Below are positions 1 to 8,195 of a DNA stretch of 64,000 nt, in pieces (position 1 is the first letter of the stretch; each line of letters begins with the position of its first letter). The notes beneath the pieces were generated by a model that searched no databases, had not been told where the DNA came from, and saw only the letters and a list, made by a program, of their open reading frames with translations. Made by a program: the position numbers and the translations under genes. Source of the stretch: JAXMAR01 sp046350295. GTDB lineage: Bacteria > Planctomycetota > Planctomycetia > Gemmatales > Gemmataceae. Location: NCBI GenBank assembly GCA_046350295.1, contig JAXMAR010000008.1:1-64000 (forward strand), read 5' to 3'.

Positions 1-1925
1 ACGCTGATCTGCTGGGGCGGACAGGGGAGGGTGATGTCGACGAGGACGGTGGCTGTCTGATGGCAGTCGTCCTTGACGCCCCTCACCCCCAACCCCTCTC
101 CCCCGAGGGGCGAGGGGAGCGATGTCTTGCAATAGACGCGGGCGCATTGCTCCGGCAAATCGAGGAACGGCACGTTGGGCAGGATGGGGATGCGGATGGC
201 GTAGCCGTCGTCCTTTTTGAGGCGGATGCCGAGGACGGTGTTCTCGTTGAAGCCCTTGTCCTGCTTCAAGTGGATGACGACGCGCGTCGGCTCCTGGCCC
301 CGTTTCTTGCGATGGAGGAGGGACTGGAAGGGGCGGCAATCGGCGTCGACGTCGACGCGCTCGACGCGCCAGTCGCACTGGCCGGCGCCCCAGACCCAGT
401 GCTGGAAGAAGTCGTGCCAGCTCTCGCCGGTGAAGGACTCGAGCTCCTTCTGGAAGTCGGCGACGCGGAGGATGCGGTACTGGTACTTGCGGAAGACGAG
501 GCGCATGAAGTCGAGCATGTTGTCGGGGCCGAGGCGCTGCTCGATGAGGCCGACGACCTTGCTGCCGCGGTCGTAGGTCATGGCGGAGAGGTTCATGAGG
601 TGGCCGTAGGCGGGCATGTCCTGGACGGTGGGCATGCCTTCGCCGCGTTTCCAGACGCTCAGGTAGCCGTAGTTGCGGAAGTCCTCGCGGCGGATGTTGG
701 GGAGCCATTCGAGGCCGGGGGGATAGCTGAGGAGCTTGTTTTCCTTGCCGCGCTTCTCGTCGGTGAGGCGGTGGCTGAAGTAGGTGGCGAGGCCCTCGTC
801 CATCCAGGTTTCGGCGTAGCCGTTGGTGCCGACGACGTTGTACCACCACTGATGGCAGAGCTCGTGGGAGATGAGGTAGTCGACGTAGGCGCCGGCGATG
901 GTGGGCATGCCCATCATGCGGGTGTCGATCATGACGAGGCCGCCGCACTCGTTGCCGTTCCAGCCGAAGTAGGCCTCGGCGACGGTGAACTGGGGATAGG
1001 GGTAGCGGCCGAACCAGCGGTTGTAAGCCGGGAGCGCTTCGGAGATGAAGCGGACCATCTCCTTGCCGTAGTGGGCGTGCTCGGGGAGGGCGAGGACGCG
1101 GACGTCGACGCCGTCGACCTTGGCGCAGTGTTCTTCGTAGCGGGCGCAACACATGAAGGAGAAGTCACGGAGGCAGGCGGGGACGCACTCATGGGTGACC
1201 CAGCCGTCGGCGGCGGGGACCGTGCGGGCGACGGCGGCGGAGCAGGCGAGCTTCTGCTCGGCGGGGAGGGTGAGGCGAACCTTGTAGACGCCGGCTTCGT
1301 TGTAGAAGGGCTGGTGCCAGGGGATGAAGGGGCTGGGATGGAAGCCGTCGTTGTCGTAGACGGCGACGGTGGGCAGGCCCTGGGCGAGGACGGTGACGCC
1401 GTCCCACTGGCCCCAGCGACCCTTCTTAGGGGCGAGCTTGTAGGAGAAATCGAGGCGGAGGCGGACCTGGCCGCCGGACTCGATCGGCTCGGGAAGCTGG
1501 ACAACCAACGAGGTGGGGTTCTCGTCGGGATAGTGATAGGCGAGGGAGGCGGTCTTGGGATCGGCCTTGTGTTCGGCGCCGGCGCGGGTGTGGGTGGAGA
1601 CGAGGACGGCGGCGCTCACGTCGAGGGCGGGCGGGTCGAAGCTGAGGCTTTCGCTGGGGGCGAGGCGAAGGACCTCGACGGTCTTGGCGAGGAGGCCGAT
1701 GTCGGCGTCGGGGATGGCGTAGCGGGCGTGGGCGTTGAAGACGATGGTGCGGGTGGCGGGGCCGGTGTTGGTCCAGGTGACGAGCATGGAGGCGGTGATG
1801 GCGCGGGCGGCGGGATCGACGCGGAGGTCGAGGTCGTAGCGTGGCAGCCAGGCGGGCGGACTCTGGGCGTGGGCCGAAGCGGATCCGGCGAAGGCGACGC
1901 AGAGGATGAAGGCCCAGCGTTTCAT
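1..1925 (-). CDS. M1 family metallopeptidase, exported, 3' end cut by window edge
   Basis: Reading the minus strand from the ATG at 1925 gives an open frame to base 1. A signal peptide (MKRWAFILCVAFAGSASAHA) is followed by a beta-rich M1 N-terminal domain and the zinc site HELCH (H354, E355, H358), with the third ligand E377 in WMDEGLATYF, i.e. the HEXXH-X18-E spacing of the M1 aminopeptidase family. A W-W pair follows the site as in many M1 enzymes. The expected role is zinc-dependent removal of N-terminal residues from peptides outside the cytoplasm. About 640 residues are visible. Near the right end of the visible part a palindromic repeat is translated in frame (see the repeat at 81-119). 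Upstream is a 730-base region without a gene. Family sure; substrate unknown. Confidence 0.9.
   Translation of the reverse strand, partial: MKRWAFILCVAFAGSASAHAQSPPAWLPRYDLDLRVDPAARAITASMLVTWTNTGPATRTIVFNAHARYAIPDADIGLLAKTVEVLRLAPSESLSFDPPALDVSAAVLVSTHTRAGAEHKADPKTASLAYHYPDENPTSLVVQLPEPIESGGQVRLRLDFSYKLAPKKGRWGQWDGVTVLAQGLPTVAVYDNDGFHPSPFIPWHQPFYNEAGVYKVRLTLPAEQKLACSAAVARTVPAADGWVTHECVPACLRDFSFMCCARYEEHCAKVDGVDVRVLALPEHAHYGKEMVRFISEALPAYNRWFGRYPYPQFTVAEAYFGWNGNECGGLVMIDTRMMGMPTIAGAYVDYLISHELCHQWWYNVVGTNGYAETWMDEGLATYFSHRLTDEKRGKENKLLSYPPGLEWLPNIRREDFRNYGYLSVWKRGEGMPTVQDMPAYGHLMNLSAMTYDRGSKVVGLIEQRLGPDNMLDFMRLVFRKYQYRILRVADFQKELESFTGESWHDFFQHWVWGAGQCDWRVERVDVDADCRPFQSLLHRKKRGQEPTRVVIHLKQDKGFNENTVLGIRLKKDDGYAIRIPILPNVPFLDLPEQCARVYCKTSLPSPLGGEGLGVRGVKDDCHQTATVLVDITLPCPPQQIS
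81..119. repeat. Dispersed palindromic repeat (C-rich/G-rich), copy inside the M1 gene
   Basis: The segment consists of a C-rich arm (CCTCACCCCCAACCCC) running into a hairpin formed by 93-103 and 107-117 with one mismatch. The same element recurs in the opposite orientation at 9830-9878. Here it lies inside the M1 peptidase frame and is translated on the minus strand as a Gly-rich peptide (SPLGGEGLGVRG) without a stop or frameshift. This looks like an in-frame insertion of a dispersed element. Confidence 0.75.
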
Positions 1926-2658
1926 GGCAGTGTAAGGGGCCCGGGGCGCGGGCCGCGGGAGAGGCGGGTCATACCGCCGCCGGTTGGGGCTGGTCAAGCG
2001 CAGAGGGGATCTTTTGGAAAATGGGAAAAAAAAGCTTGAAAAGGAGGGTGAGCTAAGGTAGGAAGAATCGTCCGAATGGATAGACCTCTTCGGGAAGGCA
2101 AGGACGGTCCGCTCTCTCCATGGATGGCTCCATCCACCTTCCCGCCCGGCGCTTCGTTGACGCTGTTTGACTTGGCAAGCAGCGATCGTGTTTTTCCAGC
2201 GTGACCCAAAGGCGAACGTCACGGGACGTGGCTCTCTCCTGCCGAAGCGCGTCAGCGCGGAATATGGAATCTGCGCTGACCTCGTTGCATCTAACATTCC
2301 GATCGGTGGGAAAGGATGGGAGGGATCGAGCGAAGGAGACGGGAGGGAGAACGGGAAGGCGCGAGACGCCGGGCGGATTTTCTCAAGGATGGTTGGGGCG
2401 ATGGCCGCGGCGTGTGGAATTGTCGGATATACTTGTGCCGGAACTTGACCAGATATGCTCAATTTTGACACGGGGCGTGCCGAAAAGGCCAGCCGCGGAA
2501 ACGAAGGTCGGGGCGAAGGGTCGAAAAGTCTCGGGCGCAAGTAACAAGCCGGCAAGCGTTTAGAAATGTGGTATCGGCAGGAGCGGATTCGCTGGTGTTG
2601 GCGCCGGGCTTGCTCCTACCGCAGGAACGTGAGTTTTTCAAAAGAAAGGTGGTGAGTC
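1926..2658. other. Intergenic region, no gene recognised
   Basis: No frame here shows recognisable protein features, and short frames at 2167-2563 look random. An 8-bp perfect inverted repeat (GTCAGCGC at 2251-2258, GCGCTGAC at 2273-2280) with a 14-base loop is visible. The last 100 bases must carry the promoter of the TraR/DksA gene; the ribosome site AGAAAGGTGG sits just before its ATG. Confidence 0.5.
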
Positions 2659-3123
2659 ATGGCAAGACGCGATGCCCTGCTCCGCCTGCATAAGTCCTTG
2701 ACGGCACGCCGCGACGAGCTGCGCATGAGGCTTGGCGGAGAACTGAGCGAACTAAGGAAATACGGCGACGCCTCGGGCGATAGCGCCGACCAGGCGTTCG
2801 ACAGCGCCGGCGAGGAGGTCAGCTCGCAGCTGGCCCAGCTCGAGGCCAAGGAGCTGCTCCAGATCGAGCGGTCGCTCCAGAGGCTCAAGGGCGGGACGTA
2901 CGGCGTTTGCGAGGGGTGCGGGAAGAAGATCCCCGTGGCCCGGCTCAACGCCCTCCCCTTCAGCTCGACCTGCATCGCCTGCCAGCGCGAGCTGGAGCTA
3001 TACGGCGAGATCGGCGGCCGCGGCGGCGCCGGCAGCTGGGACAAGGTCTCGGATATGCCGTCCTCGCTGGAGGAGGATCGCGAAGTGAACATTTCCGATT
3101 TGGAGATGGACTTCTCCAAGTAA
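2659..3123 (+). CDS. TraR/DksA-type C4 zinc-finger protein
   Basis: This 154-residue protein has an N-terminal helical/coiled-coil part (about residues 1-75, charged and Leu-rich) and then a CxxC...CxxC zinc finger (CEGCGKK and CIAC, about residues 84-112) typical of the TraR/DksA family. Family members bind RNA polymerase through the secondary channel and adjust transcription, often together with (p)ppGpp. The acidic residues at the coiled-coil tip that define true DksA cannot be assigned with certainty, so it may be a DksA-like paralogue. A ribosome site precedes ATG 2659 and a strong intrinsic terminator follows at 3148-3174, so it is probably monocistronic. Confidence 0.88.
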   Translation: MARRDALLRLHKSLTARRDELRMRLGGELSELRKYGDASGDSADQAFDSAGEEVSSQLAQLEAKELLQIERSLQRLKGGTYGVCEGCGKKIPVARLNALPFSSTCIACQRELELYGEIGGRGGAGSWDKVSDMPSSLEEDREVNISDLEMDFSK

Positions 3124-3147
3124 GGGTCGTATCGATCAATCGCGTCA

Positions 3148-3174
3148 AAGGACGGGCTGGGCCCGTCCTTTTTT
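3148..3174 (+). terminator. Rho-independent terminator after the TraR/DksA-type gene
   Basis: A perfect 8-bp GC-rich stem (GGACGGGC / GCCCGTCC, 3150-3157 and 3161-3168), extended by A-T pairs, has a 3-base loop and is followed by six T residues. Confidence 0.92.
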
Positions 3175-3429
3175 CGTGCGCGGCTCAAGTCCGCTCGGGC
3201 ACGCTGTTGTGAAGCGGGGACGACTGTTCGGATTGGAGAGAAGCGTGTCGGCGCCACTGGTCCGTTTTCGCACAGAATTGCTCAACTGCGTGCGCGACGG
3301 CGGCTAGAATCAAGTGCCGCCGCGAGACGAAGCCGGCGTAACGGGCCTTGAACGCAGGCCGGGACGCTGGCGCGGGCGGCAGGAACAGACGACAAGGTTG
3401 TCCTCACCGGGCTCTTTTGAGGACGCGTG

Positions 3430-4560
3430 ATGAAACGGCCGCTTCTGGTTGGTTGTGTCGGCGCCCTGCTGGTCCTGTGGACGACCGGCAGGATTCACCT
3501 CCCGCTCGATATCGGCGCCCCCGCCGAGGCGCAGACCGGGGCGCCCCCCCTCGGCGCCGACCCGCTCGCCTCCCTCAGCGATCGTTTCGAGGCGGTGGCG
3601 GCGAAGGTGAGCCCGGCGGTCGTCGCCATCGAGGCCGTCAAGCCGCCCAAGACCGGACCGGGCGGCAAGGGCAAGCCGGTGGAGGAGTCCGGGTCGGGCG
3701 TGATCATCAAGGTGGAGGGGCGGGCGGGCTACTTCATCATCACCAACAACCACGTGGTGTCCCTGTCCAAGCCGGAGCAGATCACGGTGCAGCTGGAGGA
3801 TGGGCGGGTGTTCCGGCCCAAGCAGGTGCTGAGCGACGTCGAGACCGACATCGCGCTCTTGCACATCGAAGCCAGCGGCACGCTGCCGACGGCGGTCCTG
3901 GGCAACAGCGACCAGGCGAAGGTTGGCCGCTGGGTGCTGGCGATCGGCAACCCGTTCGGCCTCAATCAATCGGTGTCGCACGGCATCATCAGCGCCCGGG
4001 ATCGCGGCCAGGTGAGCCTGGGGAGCGCCATCCGCATCAAGGAGTTTCTGCAGACGGATGCGGCGATCAATCCGGGCTCGAGCGGCGGTCCGCTGGTCGA
4101 CATGAACGGGCACGTGGTCGGGATCAACACGGCCATCGCGTCCAACAACGGCTCGTCGAGTGGCGTGGCGTTCAGCATCCCGATCAACCTGGTGCGGCGC
4201 GTGGCGACGCAGATGCTGACGACCGGGTCGGTGCAGCGGGGTTACCTGGGCATGCAGGTGGCGTCGACGATGGACCCGGCCGAGGCGCTCAGGCTGGGGC
4301 TGGACCGGGTGCAGGGAGCGCTGGTGGAGCAGGTGTTCCCGGATACGCCGGCGGCCGGGGCGGGCCTGGCGGTGAAGGACGTGATCCTGCAGATCGACAG
4401 CGTGACGATCCGCAGCGAGAACCATCTGATCAACCTGGTGAGCGGTCTGCCGCCGGGGCAGCGCGTGCGCTTGCAGGTGTGGCGCGATCGGCGCGTGGTC
4501 ACGCTCGACGCGGTGGTGGGGGATTGGAGCAAGGCGACGACGCGTCTGGCGGGATCGTAA
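3430..4560 (+). CDS. HtrA/DegP-like trypsin-fold serine protease with one PDZ domain
   Basis: An N-terminal hydrophobic segment (about residues 1-20) acts as signal or anchor. The S1C protease domain follows, with the triad H108 (NNHVV), D140 (TDIAL) and S218 (NPGSSGGP). A C-terminal PDZ domain spans roughly residues 270-360. The 376-residue length fits DegS-like or single-PDZ HtrA proteins. The predicted role is envelope protein quality control or regulated proteolysis. ATG 3430 is preferred over the adjacent GTG 3427 because GAGGA (3419-3423) then has a 6-base spacing. A TAGAAT hexamer at 3305-3310 may be a -10 element but lies 120 bases upstream. The gene converges with the small membrane ORF downstream. 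Confidence 0.92.
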   Translation: MKRPLLVGCVGALLVLWTTGRIHLPLDIGAPAEAQTGAPPLGADPLASLSDRFEAVAAKVSPAVVAIEAVKPPKTGPGGKGKPVEESGSGVIIKVEGRAGYFIITNNHVVSLSKPEQITVQLEDGRVFRPKQVLSDVETDIALLHIEASGTLPTAVLGNSDQAKVGRWVLAIGNPFGLNQSVSHGIISARDRGQVSLGSAIRIKEFLQTDAAINPGSSGGPLVDMNGHVVGINTAIASNNGSSSGVAFSIPINLVRRVATQMLTTGSVQRGYLGMQVASTMDPAEALRLGLDRVQGALVEQVFPDTPAAGAGLAVKDVILQIDSVTIRSENHLINLVSGLPPGQRVRLQVWRDRRVVTLDAVVGDWSKATTRLAGS

Positions 4561-4580
4561 AGGGAAGCGGATCGCGGCCC

Positions 4581-4626
4581 TGAGAAAAAGAGGCCGCATG
4601 CGGGCGGGCAAATCCACATGCGGCCC
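4581..4626 (-). terminator. Terminator of the small membrane ORF (minus strand)
   Basis: An inverted repeat (GGCCGCATG / CATGCGGCC) frames a 16-17-base loop. On the minus strand it is followed by TCTTTTTCTC, so it terminates minus-strand transcripts. Confidence 0.7.
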
Positions 4627-4662
4627 CGGCCTGGTCTTGCGCGGCACGGTGGTTGAGGCCGG

Positions 4663-4758
4663 TTACTCGTCGTCCGGTCTCTTGGTACGAACGTAGAAGA
4701 AGACGCCAACCAGGATCAATAAGACCGGAATCAGGGCCCAGAACAACCAATCGGGCAT
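4663..4758 (-). CDS. 31-residue single-span membrane protein
   Basis: Minus-strand ATG 4758 to TAA 4663 encodes MPDWLFWALIPVLLILVGVF followed by a charged tail (FYVRTKRPDDE). It has one clear hydrophobic helix with a basic, then acidic, C-terminus. A purine-rich ribosome site (GGGAGGGG) precedes the ATG and a terminator hairpin lies directly downstream, which together argue for a real gene despite its size. Function unknown. It could be a small regulator of a membrane complex or a stress peptide; there is no sequence basis for choosing. Confidence 0.68.
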   Translation of the reverse strand: MPDWLFWALIPVLLILVGVFFYVRTKRPDDE

Positions 4759-4919
4759 AGCCTACCCCTCCCGAGAAAAGAGATGCGGTCGGCCTTCTGG
4801 GTCAGGCAGGGGAGCCGGAGGGAAGGCCGCGAGTTGAAAACCAGATTAGTGAGCAAAAACGGAAAAGCAAGCAGATAGAGGGAAAAAAACGGGCTGGACG
4901 GGGTGGAGCGCGTGCGGCG

Positions 4920-6252
4920 TCACGTGTAGCGCGTGTTTGCGGTACTGCGGCTCGAAAAAGTGGGCAGGAGCCGGTCGACTTGCGGGAGGCCGGCGCGTGA
5001 GCGGATGCCGTCGGGGCCGACGACGAAGCCGTCGCGGGCGAGGCGATCGAAGTCAGGGCCGAACTCGGCGAGGATGTCGGCGCCGGAGCAACAGAGTAAC
5101 CGCCTTCGAGGCGCCGGTCTTGAGTTGGAGCATCATTTCGCGGAGGAGGCAGCGGCGCGGCTCGGCTGGGAAGGCGCGGCCCAGGGGCAGCTCGCCGCGG
5201 CTCGAGCATGGCGACATAGTCTTCCCAGCGGTCGACGTTCTGCACGTGTACCCCGCTGACGTGGCCGAAGGCGACGCCGGTTTCGAACATGTCGGCGCCG
5301 CGCCGGGAGGCTGTCGCGGTAGACGAACTTGCAGCTCGCGGGGTTCTTCACGACGGTGTAGGCGCTCGAGACGTGGTAGCCGGCGGCCGCGAACTGGGCG
5401 AAGGCGTAGTCGACCCAGGCGCGCTTGGTCGGCCAGTCGGCGACGCCGTCGGCGGCCACGGCGGCGTCACAGGCGTGGCTTTCGCCGGCCAGCGGCAGCT
5501 CCTTCGGCTGGCGCACGAAGACGGTGTTGAAGGGCAGCTCCATCTGATAGATGGTGGCGCTTGTCGAGCGCGAAGGTCGATGGTCTTGCGGACGCATTCC
5601 TTCCAGTTGTCCCAGGTCCTCGCCGACCATGCCGGCGATGAGGTCGATGTTGATCTGCGGGAAGCCGAGCGCGCGGGCCCAGGCGTAGGAGCGGAAGATC
5701 TCGGACGAGAGATGGGCCCGGCCATTCGCTTCGAGGATCTTGTCGTCGAAGTTCTCGATGCCGAGGCTGAGCCGTGTCACCCCCATCTGTTTCAGCTCTT
5801 CCAGCTTGTGCTGCTGCAAGGTGCCCGGCTCGCACTCGAACGTCACCTCCTCCGCTTCGTCCCAGGGAAGGATCGGCTGGAGGCGGTCGAAGAGCGCTTT
5901 GAGCTGGGGCGCCCGCTCAGATAGGACGGCGTGCCGCCGCCGAAGTAGACGAAATGGAGCTTGCGGCCCCCGACCACAGGCATTCGGCCATACAGCTCGA
6001 CTTCGCGGACGAGGGCGTCGGGTGGAGTTTCGACGTCGCGGGCGTTCTTGTCGGTGTAAACGCGGAAATAGCAGAGCACACGGCTGCGGCAGAGGGGATG
6101 TGCAGGTAGAGGCCGAGCGGCGTGTGCGGGCGCGGCGGTGAGCTGAGGGCGGCGACGTCGGGCAGGTAGGAAGGCTGCCAGGCGGAGAACGGCGGGTAGT
6201 TGGCGACGAAGTAGTTTCCCAGGCCGGTTTTCTTGGGAGGGGCGTCGGTCAT
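4920..6252 (-). pseudogene. Radical-SAM HemN/HemW-like oxidase, broken by multiple indels
   Basis: The start is likely ATG 6252 (MTDAPPKKTGLGNYFVANYP). Fragments in all three minus frames match one protein in order: LYLHIP (6100s), then CYFRVYTDKNA and YFGGGTPSYLSG, then ECEPGTLQQHKLEELKQMG and LSLGIENFDDKIL, then WDNWKECVRKTID, then MELPFNTVF and ASCKFVYRDS, then DMFETGVAFGHVSGVH, ending with RDGFVVGPDG...RNTRYT before TGA 4920-4922. At least six frame changes are needed, clustered near 6085, 5920, 5630-5560, 5300 and 5100. The CxxxCxxC radical-SAM site (after LHIP) is itself hit by a frame change. The family acts in porphyrin chemistry. As read, no functional protein can be made. Confidence 0.82.
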
Positions 6253-6801
6253 CACCGAGCGGTCCTTGACGGGCAGGCGGCGGGCGCGTCTTTCGCCATT
6301 ATAAAGGGGCGCCGGGCGGCAAAAAGGGTTGTTTGCGACTGTTGCCGGCTGTTTCAAACAGGGACGCGACATGAGCGACTCCCCGGCCTCGATCAACGCC
6401 TCCGCGATCTAGCGCCGGACGGAGTCCGATCCAACGCGCGTCGCGGCTCGGCATCGGCGCCCCGCCGGCCGGCTACGCCAGCGCCGGCCGAGAAGCGGAC
6501 CTCACCTTCGTCGTCTACCACCCGAGCGGCGCGGCCGGCAGACCGTGACCGCCAAGCACTCTCCCGCCCCAACCGCGGAGCCTCTCGCTTGCGGTTCCTT
6601 GCTGCAACAAGCCTCGCCGGCAGCTCGCACATACCGTTCCGCGCGCCCCGGACGCCGGCGCCTCCTGAAGCGGCTCTCCCTCCAACCAAAGGCGCCATCG
6701 CCTTGCCTGACCCGTCCGGCAGCCTCCGCGACCGCTTGCGACGGCCCCGAACAGCCGCCTTCCCGGGCCCTGCCTTGCATCCCTTCAAAAACTTCCCCGC
6801 C
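6253..6801. other. Intergenic/remnant region between two pseudogenes
   Basis: No confident gene. Long open stretches exist on both strands but with no recognisable motifs. Part of it may be the 3' end of the IS110-type element whose transposase remnant lies at 6802-7254. Confidence 0.4.
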
Positions 6802-7254
6802 TCATCCCGCTCGAGCTTGTCCCCCAAGCCCTGCGAACCTTCCAGACCCTGGGCGCCCTCCACGCCCGCAGGCGAGTCTTCGAGCCTGCGGGGTCCAGCC
6901 GAGCGCCTTCGCCTCGTCAAAGGCCTCCTTCTTGAGCAGCATGTGGTACACCCCCCGCGCCAGCTTCGCCCCCAGCACTGCCAGCGCCTTCGCCTTGCCA
7001 CGCTTCTTCTCCTGACGCTTCAGCCACGCCTTGGCCCGCTCGCTCTGCCGCAGCCACAGGCACGTCGCCTCGGCAAACGCCCAACGCAGATGCGCGTTGC
7101 CGATCTTCTTGCCCCCCGACCCCTTCTTCTTCCCCGCCGACTCATGATCGCAACGCACCAGCCGGCAGTACGACAGGAACTGCCTCAGGTACATCGTTCT
7201 GGCGTGAAGATCGACGCCACAGTAGAATCGGTGCTGTCCTTGATAGAACCGCAT
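6802..7254 (-). pseudogene. IS110-family transposase remnant with internal deletion
   Basis: From ATG 7254 (preceded by GGAGG) the first ~20 residues (FYCGVDLHARTMYL) match the start of IS110-type DEDD transposases. The frame then jumps straight to the C-terminal region: YCRLVRCDHESAGKKKG, then SGGKKIGNAHLRWAFAEA and LLKKEAFDEAK. The central part, with most of the RuvC-like DEDD residues and the beginning of the transposase_20 domain, is missing. A functional enzyme is about 340-400 residues; here about 150 remain. The tail after residue ~120 is Arg/Gly-rich and probably out of the original frame. Non-functional. Confidence 0.82.
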
Positions 7255-7259
7255 GACAA

Positions 7260-7398
7260 TGCCTCCTTCGGCATGGGTCCGGGTCGCGAGCCCGCCGCGT
7301 CCGGGAAGCACCCCTTCCCGCCGACGCTTAGGACGAAGGCCTCGGCCTTCGAGCCCGTTTAACCAATGGGCCCGACCCGGCCCATCCCAAAGGAGGCA
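7260..7398. repeat. Inverted repeat just upstream of the IS110 transposase start
   Basis: Arms 7260-7286 (TGCCTCCTTCGGCATGGG then TCCGGGTCG) and 7373-7398 are complementary with a few mismatches and enclose about 86 bases. It sits in the non-coding leader of the element, the place where IS110-group elements encode their bridge RNA. That it is such an RNA remnant is inference only. Confidence 0.5.
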
Positions 7399-7518
7399 AT
7401 GATGAGTATCCAGGTGCTTCAGCGGACGGAGCGGCCATGACTCCTTTTCGAGGTTCAAAGGCTCTCCAGGCCGCCCCGCCGCTGAGCTGGGTCGTTCGGC
7501 TTAACACGGGAGAACTCC

Positions 7519-8058
7519 ATGATCCAAACTGCGATGAGACTTGTGGTCACTCTACTGTTACCCCTATGGCTATGTACTGCGGGGGCTGGCGATGATACCA
7601 AGCCTAAACGCGGAAAGCCCGACCTTGAGTCGGTTCGGGCGGCTTTTGCCAAAAAGCCCTGCAAGGCACTCACGATCATCGAACCGGTCGAGGTGAAGCA
7701 AGTGCTCTACTGGAAGGACGGCGGCTCCCTCGGCTTAGAGCTCAAGGATGCGAAGGGAACGGTCCATCGTTTCGCGCTGGATGGTCGCGAAAAGGGCGGG
7801 CCGCGGAATCTCTTCCTCGGAGTGACTTATCCAGGTGGAAAGGAAGGCAAGCGAGTCGAAATTTGGGCCGTCGAAGAGCAAGAGCTCTACGCCGTGTTGC
7901 TTCGGTGGGTCAAACGTCATCCGCAACGGGATGCATTCCTTGACAACTCCAAGAAGCTGGATGAGTCGAAGGAAAGTTTGTGGGAATTCGCGGCGTTCTT
8001 CGCTCGCATGGATGACCGCTTTCGTCAAATGAATGACCTGCCGCCCAGATCACGATAG
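7519..8058 (+). CDS. Exported protein of unknown function
   Basis: This 179-residue protein has an N-terminal signal peptide (about residues 1-23, hydrophobic LVVTLLLPLWLCTAGA) and then a soluble charged domain with alternating beta-like and Lys/Glu-rich segments. No family was recognised. GGGAGAA precedes ATG 7519. It stands alone between the IS110 remnant and an SMI1/KNR4 gene. Sequences resembling the ends of integron attC sites flank it (CGTTCGGCTTAAC before, GGCCGAACAACC and CCTAACGTTCGG after), so it might be a captured cassette. Confidence 0.7.
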   Translation: MIQTAMRLVVTLLLPLWLCTAGAGDDTKPKRGKPDLESVRAAFAKKPCKALTIIEPVEVKQVLYWKDGGSLGLELKDAKGTVHRFALDGREKGGPRNLFLGVTYPGGKEGKRVEIWAVEEQELYAVLLRWVKRHPQRDAFLDNSKKLDESKESLWEFAAFFARMDDRFRQMNDLPPRSR

Positions 8059-8160
8059 CGGCCGAACAACCGCCTGAAGGTGACCGGGCCTGCCATCCTG
8101 GTTTTCCGCGCGTCAACGTTCTTGCAGGCTGCCCCAGCAGGTTAGCCTAACGTTCGGGAA
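8046..8160 (+). other. attC-like imperfect palindrome (possible cassette junction)
   Basis: Outer arms CCGAAC (near 8061) and GTTCGG (near 8154) and inner arms GCCTG / CAGGC form an imperfect palindrome of about 100 bases between two small ORFs. CCTAACGTTCGG at the right end resembles an attC R' core, though it does not match GTTRRRY exactly. No integrase gene is present in the window. Tentative. Confidence 0.3.
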
Positions 8161-8195
8161 CTGCCGTTCGAAAAGAAGTGAGCTCAGGGTGATCC

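Noticed and set aside
60..2039. 659-codon open frame on the plus strand
   Set aside because: It is antisense to the M1 peptidase gene, which has a signal peptide and the HEXXH-X18-E site; the plus-strand translation is low-complexity Ala/Gly/Val/Glu typical of GC-rich antisense frames.
2167..2563. Two overlapping plus-strand frames of 93 and 120 codons
   Set aside because: No ribosome site, no recognisable composition or motif; they overlap each other in different frames.
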